Source: Hydrogenophaga sp. (lineage in GTDB: Bacteria; Pseudomonadota; Gammaproteobacteria; Burkholderiales; Burkholderiaceae_C). From it: a DNA stretch of 64,000 nucleotides. The stretch spans positions 87,159-151,158 of the forward strand of contig NZ_JAUCZG010000006.1 of assembly GCF_030373225.1 (NCBI RefSeq), written 5' to 3'. A program made the position numbers and the translations under genes. The notes beneath the pieces were generated by a model that was given only the letters and a program-made list of their open reading frames with translations, ran no database searches and had not been told where the DNA came from. Positions 1 to 10,413 of this stretch are shown piece after piece. How positions within the stretch are numbered: the first letter of the stretch is position 1; each line of letters begins with the position of its first letter.

Positions 1-556
1 GCACCGGGTGTCCGGCCCGGGTCTGGCAGAACGTCCAGTGTTCGCCGCTGGTGTAGCTGGAAGCCGTCACGCCCAGCGCGTGGATCACATGCTGTTCCAG
101 CGCCCGCTCCAGCCCCTGAAGGTTGATCGCGCGGTGCAGCGTGTCCACCAGCGGCAGCGTGTCGAGCAGGGCGCGGTGGCGCCGCACCTGTCGCGCCAGC
201 GTCCAGCCCGCCGCCAGCCGGTTGGCACGCACCCAACCGGGGGCTTGCAACCGGTACACATGATCCGAGCGCAGACCCGTCCAGAACCTGGCCAGTTGCG
301 GCAAGGCGGCCAGGCCTTGTTCCGCCACGCTGGCGAGATAGGCCGCGTTGAGGGCGCCGGCCGAGGTGCCGAACAACCATTGAAACGGGAAGGCCCGGCT
401 GCCGGCCGGCTGCATGGTCGCCATCGCCTTGAGCACGCCGGCCTGGTAGGCGGTGCGCGCGCCGCCGCCCATCAGCACCAGTGCGCAGGCGTCGGGCGTC
501 ACCGCCTGTGAAGTGGGCGTCAGCACGTTGTGGGTGATGAGGGTGTCGAGAGACAT
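1..556 (-). CDS. Patatin-like phospholipase family protein (3' end outside window)
   Basis: Reverse-strand reading from ATG at 556: [45 protein letters not shown]..., then [21 protein letters not shown] (GTSAG nucleophile elbow). Open to position 1. Confidence 0.85.
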   Translation of the reverse strand, partial: MSLDTLITHNVLTPTSQAVTPDACALVLMGGGARTAYQAGVLKAMATMQPAGSRAFPFQWLFGTSAGALNAAYLASVAEQGLAALPQLARFWTGLRSDHVYRLQAPGWVRANRLAAGWTLARQVRRHRALLDTLPLVDTLHRAINLQGLERALEQHVIHALGVTASSYTSGEHWTFCQTRAGHPV

Positions 557-822
557 GGGCGCTTCTGATCCGGGAAAGGGCACATCCTGCGGGGGGCGGT
601 CACCAGCTGCACAGCATAGGCGATGCGATCCTGCGCTGCAGCATCCTTGCGCCACACGCCTCACAAGGGTGCCATCCCGGACCGATCGCACGCATTGTTG
701 CCCTTGCCGACTTGCGCCGCATGGCTTTCGTGGGCATAGTGGGATCAAGACATCCCAGTGGCCGTCGGGAGGTCTCGCCCCAGGCGGCTTGTCTCAACCC
801 GGAGCAATATGGAGGCTCTTTC

Positions 823-1152
823 ATGAACCTGACGATCAGCGGTCACCACCTCGAGGTCACACCCGCCCTGCGCGGTTACGTCACCAGCAAACTTGAACGC
901 ATATCCCGACACTTCGACCAGGTGGTCGACATGAAGGTGCTGCTGACGGTGGACAACCTGAAGGAAAAGGACCTGCGACAAAAAGCGGAGTGCAACATCC
1001 ACGTCAAGGGGCGCGACCTGTTCGCTGAAAGTGCCCACGCCGATCTCTACGCTGCGGTGGACGAGCTGGCCGACAAGCTGGACCGGCAGGTATTGCGGTA
1101 CAAGGACAAGACGCAAGACCATCACCACGACTCGGTCAAGCGTTTGATGTGA
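823..1152 (+). CDS. hpf: Ribosome hibernation promoting factor (HPF/RaiA family)
   Basis: [41 protein letters not shown]...; internal ATG at 823 after AGGAGG-like ggaggctctttc; next to ptsN. Confidence 0.93.
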   Translation: MNLTISGHHLEVTPALRGYVTSKLERISRHFDQVVDMKVLLTVDNLKEKDLRQKAECNIHVKGRDLFAESAHADLYAAVDELADKLDRQVLRYKDKTQDHHHDSVKRLM

Positions 1153-1205
1153 CGCATGTCACGGGTGAAAGCCCGTGGGCCGAAAGCCTATGCTGCGCTG
1201 CAGCA

Positions 1206-1234
1206 AGCCGCTTGGAATGTCAAGCGGCTTTTTT
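1206..1234 (+). terminator. Intrinsic terminator downstream of hpf
   Basis: agccgctt-ggaatgtc-aagcggct followed by tttttt. Confidence 0.8.
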
Positions 1235-1295
1235 GTGCCATCAGTCTAGCCATCCCCGCTCAACTGGTCATAATTTGCGGTCCTAGAGGGCTCAC

Positions 1296-1766
1296 ATGAA
1301 CCGACTATCTGCCATATTGCCCGCCGCGCAAGTGCTCGTCAGCGTTGACGCAACGAGCAAGAAACGCGCTTTCGAAGAAGCTGGGCTGCTGTTCGAGACC
1401 CTGCACGGACTCAACCGGGCACTCATCACCGACAGCTTGTTCGCCCGTGAACGCCTGGGCTCGACCGGGCTGGGTCACGGTGTGGCCATTCCCCACGGAC
1501 GCATCAAGGGTCTGAAGCAGCCCCTGGCCGCCGTGTTCCAGCTGGCCAGTCCGATCGGCTTCGATGCACCGGACGAGTTGCCGGTGCAATTGATGATCTT
1601 TCTGCTGGTTCCCGAGGCCGCCACACAGAAACACCTTGAAATCCTCTCCGAGATCGCCGAGTTGTTGAGCGACAGCGGTCTGCGCGAGCAGATGAAGGCA
1701 TCGGTCGATGCCGCAGCGCTCCACAAGCAGATCACGTCCTGGCAGTCGGCCCACGCCGCCGCCTGA
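1296..1766 (+). CDS. ptsN: PTS IIA-like nitrogen regulatory protein PtsN
   Basis: LFARERLGSTGLGHGVAIPHGRIKGLKQPLAAVFQLASPIGFDAPDELPVQLMIFLLVPEAATQKHLEILSEIAELL; GHGVAIPHG phospho-His motif. Confidence 0.95.
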   Translation: MNRLSAILPAAQVLVSVDATSKKRAFEEAGLLFETLHGLNRALITDSLFARERLGSTGLGHGVAIPHGRIKGLKQPLAAVFQLASPIGFDAPDELPVQLMIFLLVPEAATQKHLEILSEIAELLSDSGLREQMKASVDAAALHKQITSWQSAHAAA

Positions 1767-1772
1767 GGTTGT

Positions 1773-1840
1773 TGGCCCCCACACGCCACCGCTGCGCGGG
1801 TCGTATCCCAACGGGGGTGGCGGTCCCGCCGATGGCAAAT
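1773..1840 (+). repeat. Degenerate copy of GC-rich dispersed repeat, family 2
   Basis: ttggcccccacacgccaccgctgcgcgggtcgtatcccaacgggggtggcggtcccgccg resembles the 40100 copy at its left half. Confidence 0.5.
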
Positions 1841-1887
1841 TGGTGGCAAATCGACCGCCCCCCCGTTGCACAGCGGAGTGAACGCGC

Positions 1888-2838
1888 TTGAAGCCCACCG
1901 TTGTCAGTGCCGATGTCCTGTTCGAGGACCACCGGGAGGCCTTGAAGTGGCAATGGATCGCCGGGCTCGGTGCATCCGAGCGGCGCTTCGACGAGGTCGC
2001 GATCCGAGCGGCCCGATCAGGCGCCGATCTGGTCGGCTACCTCAACTACATCCACCCCTACCGGGTGCAGGTGTTCGGCGAGCGTGAGGTGGCCTACCTC
2101 ACCAGCAAGGACCAGGAAGACAACAAACGCCGGGTGGCGCGCATCGTCACCCTCGAGCCCCCGGTGCTGGTGGTGGCCGATGGCCAGACAGCACCCGATG
2201 CGCTCACCGCCATGTGCGAACGCGCGCAGATTCCGATGTTCTCCACGCACGAGTCGGCGGCCTTCGTCATCGATGTGCTGCGTGCCTACCTGTCGCGCCA
2301 TTTTGCCGACCGTGCCTCCATGCACGGCGTGTTCATGGACATCCTCGGCATGGGCGTGATGATCACCGGTGAGTCGGGGCTGGGCAAGAGCGAACTCGGA
2401 CTGGAACTCATCTCGCGCGGTCATGGCCTGGTGGCCGATGATGCGGTGGACCTCTACCGCATCAACCAGACCAGCATCGAGGGACGCTGCCCCGAGCTGC
2501 TGCAGAACCTGCTGGAGGTGCGTGGCATCGGCTTGCTCGACATCAAGGCCATCTTTGGCGAGACGGCGGTGCGCCGCAAGATGCGGCTGTCGCTGATCGT
2601 GCACCTGGTGCGGCGCGAGACCCTGGAGCGCGACTATGAGCGCATGCCCCACGAGCCGCTCTACCAGGACGTGCTCGGCGTGCCGGTGCGCAAGGCGGTG
2701 ATCCAGGTGGTCGCCGGCCGCAACATCGCGGTGCTGGTCGAGGCCGCCGTGCGAAACACCATCCTGCAGCTGCGCGGCATCGACACCTATCAGGAGTTCG
2801 TTTCGCGCCATCGCGCGGCGATGTCGCGCCCGGAGTAG
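1888..2838 (+). CDS. hprK: HPr kinase/phosphorylase
   Basis: [38 protein letters not shown] (P-loop GESGLGKSE), [15 protein letters not shown] signature; TTG start. Confidence 0.96.
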   Translation: MKPTVVSADVLFEDHREALKWQWIAGLGASERRFDEVAIRAARSGADLVGYLNYIHPYRVQVFGEREVAYLTSKDQEDNKRRVARIVTLEPPVLVVADGQTAPDALTAMCERAQIPMFSTHESAAFVIDVLRAYLSRHFADRASMHGVFMDILGMGVMITGESGLGKSELGLELISRGHGLVADDAVDLYRINQTSIEGRCPELLQNLLEVRGIGLLDIKAIFGETAVRRKMRLSLIVHLVRRETLERDYERMPHEPLYQDVLGVPVRKAVIQVVAGRNIAVLVEAAVRNTILQLRGIDTYQEFVSRHRAAMSRPE

Positions 2839-2842
2839 GGCG

Positions 2843-3283
2843 TCAGCTCCGCGCCGTCCGGCCTCTGTGGGGGCAGTCGGTCTTGGTGCAGTTGGCGTAG
2901 AGCGAAAGCGCATGCTCCTGCAGCAGGAAACCCCGTGTTTTGGCCACCATCTGCTGGCGCTTCTCGATTTCGGCGTCAAAGAATTCCTCCACGCGCCCGC
3001 AGTCCAGGCACACGAGGTGGTCGTGGTGCTGACCTTCGTTCAGTTCATACACCGCCTTGCCCGATTCGAAGTTGCTGCGCGTGAGCAGCCCGGCCTGTTC
3101 GAACTGCATCAGGACGCGGTAGACCGTGGCCAGTCCGATGTCGGAGCGTTCTTCGAGCAGGACGCGGAACACGTCTTCGGCCGTCATGTGACGCTGTTTG
3201 GCGTTCTGGAACACCTCGAGGATCTTCAGTCGCGGCAACGTGGCCTTCAGGCCTGTGCTTTTGAGCTCTTCGATGTTGGTCAT
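2843..3283 (-). CDS. fur: Ferric uptake regulator Fur
   Basis: [45 protein letters not shown]...[16 protein letters not shown]. Confidence 0.96.
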   Translation of the reverse strand: MTNIEELKSTGLKATLPRLKILEVFQNAKQRHMTAEDVFRVLLEERSDIGLATVYRVLMQFEQAGLLTRSNFESGKAVYELNEGQHHDHLVCLDCGRVEEFFDAEIEKRQQMVAKTRGFLLQEHALSLYANCTKTDCPHRGRTARS

Positions 3284-3441
3284 GGCGTTGCGCGCTGGGC
3301 GTGGGTTCGGGCGTCGGGATCTTTGCGGTGCCTTCGAGCCCCAAGACTACAATGAAAGCATCATATCGTCAGCGTCTGGCGCACGCTGCATTTTTGCCCC
3401 GGCAACGCGTGCGCGCGCGCCCCCTTCCACGGTTCGACCCC

Positions 3442-4041
3442 ATGCACTTCCCATCACCCGCTTGCGCTTCTCCGACGCCGCAGGGTCGGCCCATTCGCCG
3501 CTCGGTTGTCCTGCTCTGTGCCCTGAGTTCGCTGGTCGCGATCTCGGCCTGCTCCAGCGTCACCAGCCGCCTGCCCGGCATCACCAGCCTGGTCACGCCG
3601 TACAAGATCGACATCCTTCAAGGCAACGTGGTCACGCGCGAGCAGGCCGCTGTGCTGCAGCCCGGCATGACCCGCGAACAGGTGCGTGACATCCTGGGTT
3701 CGCCGCTGCTGGCCAGCGTGTTCCACGCCGACCGCTGGGACTACGTCTTCACCTTCCGCCGTCAGGGCCAGACACCGCAGCAGCGCCGCCTGACCATCTT
3801 CTTCAAGGCGAATGCGCTCGAGAGATTCGAGGCCGACGAGCTGCCCAGCGAGGCGGAATTCGTGGCCTCGCTCGACGCCGGTCGCAAGTTCGGCAAGGTG
3901 CCGCCGCTGCAGGCCACCGAAGCCCAGCTCAAGGCCTTCGACGAGCGCAACAAGACCACCGCGCCCGCCACGCCCGCATCCCCCGCGCCGGAGCCCGCCA
4001 CCAGCTACCCACCGCTGGAGACCCCGGGGACGGCGCGATGA
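3442..4041 (+). CDS. bamE: Outer membrane protein assembly factor BamE (SmpA/OmlA)
   Basis: Lipobox-like [61 protein letters not shown]; start at 3442 preferred over 3301. Confidence 0.92.
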   Translation: MHFPSPACASPTPQGRPIRRSVVLLCALSSLVAISACSSVTSRLPGITSLVTPYKIDILQGNVVTREQAAVLQPGMTREQVRDILGSPLLASVFHADRWDYVFTFRRQGQTPQQRRLTIFFKANALERFEADELPSEAEFVASLDAGRKFGKVPPLQATEAQLKAFDERNKTTAPATPASPAPEPATSYPPLETPGTAR

Positions 4042-4856
4042 GTGGCGCGGCCGACCTGCAACGGGTGTGTGTCGCCGGCGCCAGCGGCCGCATGGGTCAG
4101 ATGTTGGTGGAAGCCGTGCGTGCCAGTGACGACTGCCGGCTCGGTGGCGCGCTCGACATCGAAGGCAGCCCGATGCTGGGCCATGACGCGGCGGGTTTTG
4201 CCGGCCAGGCCAGCGGTGTGCTCATCACCGCCGACCTCGCCCGTGGCCTGGGCGGCAACCACGCACTGATCGATTTCACCCGCCCCGAAGGCACGCTGGC
4301 GCACCTGCGCGAATGCGTCAGGCTGGGTGTGAACGCGGTCATCGGCACCACCGGCTTCAACGATGAGCAAAAGGCCGCGATCGCCGAGGCCGCGAAGTCG
4401 GTTGCCATCGTGCTGGCGCCCAACATGAGCGTGGGCGTGAACGTCACGCTCAAGCTGCTGGAGATGGCAGCCAGGGCCATGGCCACCGGCTACGACATCG
4501 AGATCATCGAAGCGCACCACCGCCACAAGGTGGATGCTCCCAGCGGCACCGCGCTCAAGATGGGCGAGGTGATCGCCGGCGCGCTGGGTCGCGATCTCAA
4601 GGACTGCGCGGTGTATGCGCGCGAGGGCGTCACGGGCGAGCGCGATCCATCGAGCATCGGCTTTGCCACCATCCGGGGTGGCGACATCGTGGGTGACCAC
4701 ACGGTGCTGTTTGCAGGCATCGGCGAACGCATCGAGATCACACACAAGTCGAGCAGCCGTGCCACGTATGCACAGGGCAGTCTGCGCGCGGTGCGGTTCC
4801 TCAAGGGCAAGACGCACGGCCTCTACGACATGTTCGACGTTCTGGGTTTGCGCTGA
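4038..4856 (+). CDS. dapB: 4-hydroxy-tetrahydrodipicolinate reductase
   Basis: [18 protein letters not shown]...GTTGFNDEQ...[10 protein letters not shown]...[22 protein letters not shown] overlap with bamE. Confidence 0.97.
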   Translation: MSGAADLQRVCVAGASGRMGQMLVEAVRASDDCRLGGALDIEGSPMLGHDAAGFAGQASGVLITADLARGLGGNHALIDFTRPEGTLAHLRECVRLGVNAVIGTTGFNDEQKAAIAEAAKSVAIVLAPNMSVGVNVTLKLLEMAARAMATGYDIEIIEAHHRHKVDAPSGTALKMGEVIAGALGRDLKDCAVYAREGVTGERDPSSIGFATIRGGDIVGDHTVLFAGIGERIEITHKSSSRATYAQGSLRAVRFLKGKTHGLYDMFDVLGLR

Positions 4857-4866
4857 AGCCGGCAAC

Positions 4867-5535
4867 ATGGGCGGCGGAGGGTCCCTCGGTCTCGTTCAGA
4901 CTTTCGCGCAGGCCGATGCGGCGGGCCGCGCGGTTGCCCTGTTGCTGCTGGCCATGTCGGTGGCCACCTGGGTCGTCATCTTGTGGAAAGGCTGGCTGCT
5001 GCGCCGCGCCGCCCGCGACCTGCAGCTGAGCACCGCCGCTTTCTGGCAGGCCGCCGATCTGGATGACGCCCAGCGCCGTCTGGGCATGTTCGACGCGCAG
5101 CAACTCGTGCGGCCGCTGCTGCAGGCTGCAACAGGCCTGTCCAGCGCCCCGATGCACACGCTGGCCGCCGCCGGTGACCGTTCCCAACAGCTCACCCGCG
5201 TGCTGCGTGAGGCCCTGCATCGTGTGTCGGACCGCCTGCAATATGGTCAGGTGCTGCTGGCCAGCGTGGGCTCCACCGCGCCGTTCGTGGGCCTCCTGGG
5301 CACCGTCTGGGGCATCTACAACGCGCTCGGCGGCATCGGGCTCGATGGTGGTTTGCGCATCGAACAGGTCGCGGGCCCGGTGGGCGAGGCCCTGGTGATG
5401 ACGGCGGCGGGTCTGGTGGTGGCGATTCCTGCGGTGCTCTCCTACAACGTGCTGGGCCGTCAGATCGCGCGCATCGAGGCCGATCTCGAGGGCTTCGCGC
5501 GCGACTTGCGCGAATGGATGGTGCATCAGCCATGA
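4867..5535 (+). CDS. exbB: MotA/TolQ/ExbB proton channel family protein
   Basis: LLASVGSTAPFVGLLGTVWGIYNALGGIG...VGEALVMTAAGLVVAIPAVLSYN. Confidence 0.9.
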   Translation: MGGGGSLGLVQTFAQADAAGRAVALLLLAMSVATWVVILWKGWLLRRAARDLQLSTAAFWQAADLDDAQRRLGMFDAQQLVRPLLQAATGLSSAPMHTLAAAGDRSQQLTRVLREALHRVSDRLQYGQVLLASVGSTAPFVGLLGTVWGIYNALGGIGLDGGLRIEQVAGPVGEALVMTAAGLVVAIPAVLSYNVLGRQIARIEADLEGFARDLREWMVHQP

Positions 5536-5963
5536 GTTTCGGCAGGCTGGAGAGGCGGGCGGGCCACAAACCCATGAGCGAGATCAACGTCACGCCGCTG
5601 GTCGACGTGATGCTGGTGTTGCTGGTGATCTTCATCATCGCAGCACCCTTCATGGCCGACCGGCTGGCCCTGCGGCTGCCCAAGGCCGAGCTGCCGAAGG
5701 CGGCCACGATCGCCGAGTCCGGGCCCTTCGTGTCGCTGGCCATCGACAGCCAGGGGCGCGTGCAGTGGGACGGACAGGTCGTGGACGAGTCCTTGCTGCG
5801 CCAGCGCCTGCTCGAGACCGCACAGCGCGATCCTGCCACCGAGCTGCAACTGCGCGCCGATGCCGGCCTGCCCTACGGACGCGTGGTCTCGCTGATCGGC
5901 ATGGCGCAATCGGTCGGACTCACCCGCATCGGCTTCGTGGCCGAGGCACACGCCCCGCGCTGA
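5532..5963 (+). CDS. exbD: Biopolymer transporter ExbD/TolR
   Basis: MSEINVTPLVDVMLVLLVIFIIAAPFM signature; overlaps the exbB-like gene by ATGA. Confidence 0.92.
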   Translation: MSFGRLERRAGHKPMSEINVTPLVDVMLVLLVIFIIAAPFMADRLALRLPKAELPKAATIAESGPFVSLAIDSQGRVQWDGQVVDESLLRQRLLETAQRDPATELQLRADAGLPYGRVVSLIGMAQSVGLTRIGFVAEAHAPR

Positions 5964-6073
5964 TTGCCTGAGACGGCGGGCAGCGCGCGGCCCAAGGCCT
6001 AAAATCCGCCATTCCCCCGCGCCGTGGCGCAGCTTCTCACCTCACCGTCGCCGGCTGGTCCGGACCCTGGTTC

Positions 6074-8785
6074 ATGCAAGAAAAATACGCCCACAAGGAA
6101 GTTGAGCGCGCTGCGCACGCCCACTGGAACGCCACCGACGCCTACCGCGTGACGGAAGACGCAGGCAAGAAGAAGTTTTACGCCTGTTCCATGCTGCCCT
6201 ACCCCAGCGGCAAGCTGCACATGGGCCATGTGCGCAACTACACCATCAACGACATGCTCACGCGCCACCTGCGCATGAAGGGCTTCAACGTGCTCATGCC
6301 CATGGGCTGGGACGCGTTCGGCCTGCCCGCCGAGAACGCTGCATTGAAGAACGGTGTGCCGCCGGCGAAGTGGACGCATGAAAACATCGCCTACATGAAG
6401 CAGCAGATGCAGGCCATGGGCCTGGCGATCGACTGGTCGCGCGAAGTGGCCACCTGCGACCCGACTTACTACAAATGGAACCAGTGGCTGTTCCTGAAGA
6501 TGCTGGAGAAGGGCATCGCCTACCGCAAGACGCAGGTCGTCAACTGGGACCCGGTGGACCAGACGGTGCTGGCCAACGAGCAGGTGATCGACGGCAAGGG
6601 CTGGCGCACCGGTGCGCTGGTCGAGAAGCGCGAGATCCCGGGCTATTACCTCAACATCACGGCGTACGCCGAAGAGCTGCTCGACCACGTGCAGATCGGC
6701 AACCCCAAGGCCACGCTCAACGGCTGGCCCGACAAGGTGCGTCTGATGCAGGAGAACTGGATCGGCAAGAGCGAGGGCGTGCGCTTTGCGTTCCCGCACG
6801 ACATCAAGGGCCACGACGGTGCCTTGATCGGCGAAGGAAAGATGTACGTGTTCACCACGCGCGCCGACACCATCATGGGCGTGACCTTCTGCGCCGTGGC
6901 GCCCGAGCACCCGCTGGCCTCGCACGCCGCCTCGAACAACCCGGCGCTGGCCGCCTTCATTGAAGAGTGCAAGACCGGTGGCACGACCGAAGCCGAACTC
7001 GCCACGCAGGAAAAGAAGGGCATGGCCACGGGTCTTTCCGTGACGCACCCCTTGACCGGTGAGGCGGTGGCCGTGTGGGTGGGCAACTACGTGCTGATGA
7101 GCTACGGCGACGGCGCCGTGATGGGTGTGCCCGCGCACGACGAGCGGGACTTTGCGTTCGCGAAGAAGTACGACCTGAAGATCCAGCCCGTGGTGGCGGT
7201 CCAGGGCGAGACTTTCAGCCTGGACGCCTGGGCCGACTGGTACGGCGACAAGCAGCGCGCGGTGTGTGTCCATTCCGGTGACCTGGACGGCCTGCCGTAC
7301 AAGGCGGCGGTCGACGCGGTGGCCAGCCAGCTCGCGGCCAGGGGCCTGGGCGAGAAGAAGACCACCTTCCGCCTGCGCGACTGGGGCGTGAGCCGCCAGC
7401 GCTACTGGGGCACGCCCATTCCCATCATCCACTGCAGCGAACACGGCGCGGTGCCCGTGCCCGAGAAAGACCTGCCGGTGGTGCTGCCGCAAGACTGCAT
7501 TCCCGATGGCTCGGGCAACCCGCTGCACAAACACGAGGGTTTTCACGCGGGCGTGGTGTGCCCGGTGTGCGGCCAGCCCGCGCGCCGCGAGACCGACACC
7601 ATGGACACCTTCGTGGATTCGTCCTGGTACTTCATGCGCTATTGCGATCCGGACAACGCCGAGCACATGGTGGCCGAGGGCGCCGACTACTGGATGCGGG
7701 ACCAGCATGCCGCGACCGGCGGCAGCGGCATGGACCAGTACATCGGTGGCATCGAACACGCCATCCTGCACCTGCTCTACGCGCGTTTCTGGACCAAGGT
7801 CATGCGCGACATGGGGCTGGTGAAGATCGACGAGCCCTTCACGCACCTGCTCACCCAGGGCATGGTGCTCAACCACCTCTACAGCCGGCGCACCGCCAAG
7901 GGCGGCAAGGATTACTTCTGGCCGCACGACGTGGAGACCGTGTTCGACGAAGCCGGCAAGGTCGTGGGGGCGAAGCTGAAGAACCCGGCCACCAGCGGCG
8001 ACGGTTTGCTGCCCGTGGGCACGCCCATCGACTACGAGGGCGTGGGCACCATGTCCAAGTCGAAGAACAACGGCGTGGACCCGCAGGACCTGATCGAGAA
8101 GTACGGCGCCGACACCGCGCGCCTCTACACCATGTTCACCGCTCCGCCCGAGGCCACGCTGGAGTGGAACGACGCGGCGGTGGAGGGCAGCTACCGTTTT
8201 CTGCGCCGGGTGTGGGCTTTCGGTCTGAAGCTCTCGGCCACCCCTGGCCTGGGCGCGCTGGCCGCCGGCGTGTCGAAGCAACCGCTGTCCAAGGGGGCGA
8301 AGGCGCTCCGTCTGGAGCTGCACACCGTGCTCAAGCAGGTGGACTACGACTACCAGCGCATGCAATACAACACCGTGGTCTCCGGAGCGATGAAGATGCT
8401 CAACGCGCTGGAAGACTTCAAAGGCGATGCCGGCTCGGGCGACAACGCGGCGCTGAGCGAGGGCTTCGGCATCCTGCTGCGCTGCATCTACCCCGCCACG
8501 CCGCACATCGCCCACACGCTGTGGAGCGAGCTGGGCTATGCCGGCGAGCTGCTCGATGCGCCGTGGCCGGAGCCCGACGAGGCCGCTTTGCAGCGCGACG
8601 AGATCGAACTCGTGCTGCAGATCAACGGCAAGCTGCGTGGCAGCCTGCTGGTGCCGGCCCAGGCCGACAAGGCCGCCATCGAAGCGGCCGCGCTGTCCAG
8701 CGAGGCCTTCATCAGGCAGGCCGCGGGTGCAGCGCCGAAAAAGGTGGTGGTCGTGCCGGGCCGCCTGGTCAACGTCGTCCTTTGA
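6074..8785 (+). CDS. leuS: Leucyl-tRNA synthetase
   Basis: [23 protein letters not shown] (HIGH), [16 protein letters not shown] (KMSKS), editing domain. Confidence 0.98.
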   Translation: MQEKYAHKEVERAAHAHWNATDAYRVTEDAGKKKFYACSMLPYPSGKLHMGHVRNYTINDMLTRHLRMKGFNVLMPMGWDAFGLPAENAALKNGVPPAKWTHENIAYMKQQMQAMGLAIDWSREVATCDPTYYKWNQWLFLKMLEKGIAYRKTQVVNWDPVDQTVLANEQVIDGKGWRTGALVEKREIPGYYLNITAYAEELLDHVQIGNPKATLNGWPDKVRLMQENWIGKSEGVRFAFPHDIKGHDGALIGEGKMYVFTTRADTIMGVTFCAVAPEHPLASHAASNNPALAAFIEECKTGGTTEAELATQEKKGMATGLSVTHPLTGEAVAVWVGNYVLMSYGDGAVMGVPAHDERDFAFAKKYDLKIQPVVAVQGETFSLDAWADWYGDKQRAVCVHSGDLDGLPYKAAVDAVASQLAARGLGEKKTTFRLRDWGVSRQRYWGTPIPIIHCSEHGAVPVPEKDLPVVLPQDCIPDGSGNPLHKHEGFHAGVVCPVCGQPARRETDTMDTFVDSSWYFMRYCDPDNAEHMVAEGADYWMRDQHAATGGSGMDQYIGGIEHAILHLLYARFWTKVMRDMGLVKIDEPFTHLLTQGMVLNHLYSRRTAKGGKDYFWPHDVETVFDEAGKVVGAKLKNPATSGDGLLPVGTPIDYEGVGTMSKSKNNGVDPQDLIEKYGADTARLYTMFTAPPEATLEWNDAAVEGSYRFLRRVWAFGLKLSATPGLGALAAGVSKQPLSKGAKALRLELHTVLKQVDYDYQRMQYNTVVSGAMKMLNALEDFKGDAGSGDNAALSEGFGILLRCIYPATPHIAHTLWSELGYAGELLDAPWPEPDEAALQRDEIELVLQINGKLRGSLLVPAQADKAAIEAAALSSEAFIRQAAGAAPKKVVVVPGRLVNVVL

Positions 8786-8795
8786 AAGTCTGCGC

Positions 8796-9338
8796 ATGAC
8801 GAACCCACGCCACGAGCACCCGCGCCGACGCACCTGGCTGCAACTCACGCTCGCTGCGACCGCGCTGGGCCTGTCGGGCTGTGGCTTCGCGCTGCGTCAG
8901 GCGCCCACGTTTGCTTTCGGCACGCTGCGCCTGCAAGGCATGGAGGGCACGCAGGTCAGCCGGGAGCTGCGCGAGGCGCTGCAGGCCAACGGCGTGCGCG
9001 TGCTCACATCGGCCACGCCGGCCACGGGCCCGGGTGCCCAGGTCGCGCAGGCGGTCCTCACCGTGCTGGTCGACCAGCGCGAGCGGGTGGTGGTGGGCCA
9101 GACGGCCGCGGGCCAGGTGCGCGAGCTGCAGCTGCGCACCCGTTTCGTGTTCCGCCTGCGCACCCCCGCCGACAAGATCCTGATCGACGACACCGAGCTG
9201 CTGCTCGAGCGCGACATCAGCTTCAACGAAACCCAGGTGCTCGCGAAGGACGCCGAAGAGGCGATGCTCTTTCGCGACATGCGTGGTGACGTCGTGCAGC
9301 AGGTGATCCGCCGCCTGGCGGCGGTGAAATCCCTCTGA
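8796..9338 (+). CDS. lptE: LPS-assembly lipoprotein LptE
   Basis: Lipobox ALGLSGCGFALRQAPTFAFGTLRLQG; between leuS and holA. Confidence 0.9.
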   Translation: MTNPRHEHPRRRTWLQLTLAATALGLSGCGFALRQAPTFAFGTLRLQGMEGTQVSRELREALQANGVRVLTSATPATGPGAQVAQAVLTVLVDQRERVVVGQTAAGQVRELQLRTRFVFRLRTPADKILIDDTELLLERDISFNETQVLAKDAEEAMLFRDMRGDVVQQVIRRLAAVKSL

Positions 9339-9354
9339 AGCCCGGCCCCCCGCC

Positions 9355-10413
9355 ATGCAGATTGCCGCCCCCCAGCTCGCTGCCCAGCTGCAACGCGGCC
9401 TGCGCAGCCTCTACACCCTGCACGGCGACGAGCCGCTGCTGATCCAGGAGGCGGCCGACGCCATCCGTGCGGCGGCGCGCCAGCAGGGGTGCGGCGAGCG
9501 CACGGTGCACACCGTGGCCGGCGCGCATTTCGACTGGGGCGAGGTGCTCGCCAGCGGCGGGTCGATGAGCCTGTTCTCCGACCGCCAGCTGATCGAGATC
9601 CGCATCCCGTCGGGCAAGCCCGGCAAGGACGGCTCGCAGGTGCTGCAGCAGATCGCGCAGGCGGCCGAGAACAACGACAGCACGGTCACGGTGGTGATCC
9701 TGCCGCGGCTGGACATGGCCACCCAGAAGGGGGCCTGGTTCGCAGCGCTCGACAGCTTCGGCGTGACGGTGCGTGTTGAAGCGGTGGACCGCAAGACCTT
9801 GCCGCATTGGATCGCGCAGCGCCTGCAGGCGCAGGGCCAGTGCGTGCTGGCGGGCGAGGAAGGCCAGCGCACGCTGCAGTTTTTCGCTGACCGGGTCGAG
9901 GGCAACCTGCTCGCGGCGCACCAGGAGATCCAGAAGCTCGCGCTGCTGCACCCGGCCGGCGAGCTGTCGCTCGAGCAGGTGGAGTCGGCGGTGCTCAACG
10001 TGGCGCGTTACGACGCGTTCAAGCTCGCCGAAGCCGTTCTGGGCGGGCAAGGCGTGCGGGTGCAGCGCATGCTCGACGGCCTGCAGGCCGAGGGTGAGGC
10101 GCCGGTGCTGGTGCACTGGGCGCTGTCCGAGGACATCCGCACCCTGCACCGCGTGCGCACCGCGCTCGACGCGGGCCGCCCCTTGCCCATGGCCCTGCGC
10201 GAGAACCGCGTTTGGGGCGTCAAGGAAAAGCTCATGGAGCGCGCGCTGCCCCTGCTGAGCATGGCCACGCTGACCCGCTGGCTGGACGATGCCCACACGG
10301 TCGACGGCATCGTCAAGGGTCTGAAGGCACCGGGCTGGCCGGCCGATCCGTGGCAGGCGTTGCAGCAGATGGCGATGAAGGTGGCGGGGGCTTGCGCGTT
10401 GCCTGCGCGCTGA
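9355..10413 (+). CDS. holA: DNA polymerase III subunit delta
   Basis: YTLHGDEPLLIQEAADAIRAAAR...RQLIEIRIPSGKPGKDGSQVLQQ...; downstream of lptE. Confidence 0.95.
   Translation: MQIAAPQLAAQLQRGLRSLYTLHGDEPLLIQEAADAIRAAARQQGCGERTVHTVAGAHFDWGEVLASGGSMSLFSDRQLIEIRIPSGKPGKDGSQVLQQIAQAAENNDSTVTVVILPRLDMATQKGAWFAALDSFGVTVRVEAVDRKTLPHWIAQRLQAQGQCVLAGEEGQRTLQFFADRVEGNLLAAHQEIQKLALLHPAGELSLEQVESAVLNVARYDAFKLAEAVLGGQGVRVQRMLDGLQAEGEAPVLVHWALSEDIRTLHRVRTALDAGRPLPMALRENRVWGVKEKLMERALPLLSMATLTRWLDDAHTVDGIVKGLKAPGWPADPWQALQQMAMKVAGACALPAR

Noticed and set aside
670-710. Possible sigma-54 (-24/-12) promoter upstream of hpf (gcacgcattgttgccc)
   Set aside because: Spacing between the GG/CACG and TTGC elements is off by one and the -24 GG is absent.
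5999-8848. 949-aa minus-strand ORF antisense to leuS
   Set aside because: Typical GC-rich antisense artefact: His/Arg/Val-rich, no domains; leuS on the plus strand is unambiguous.
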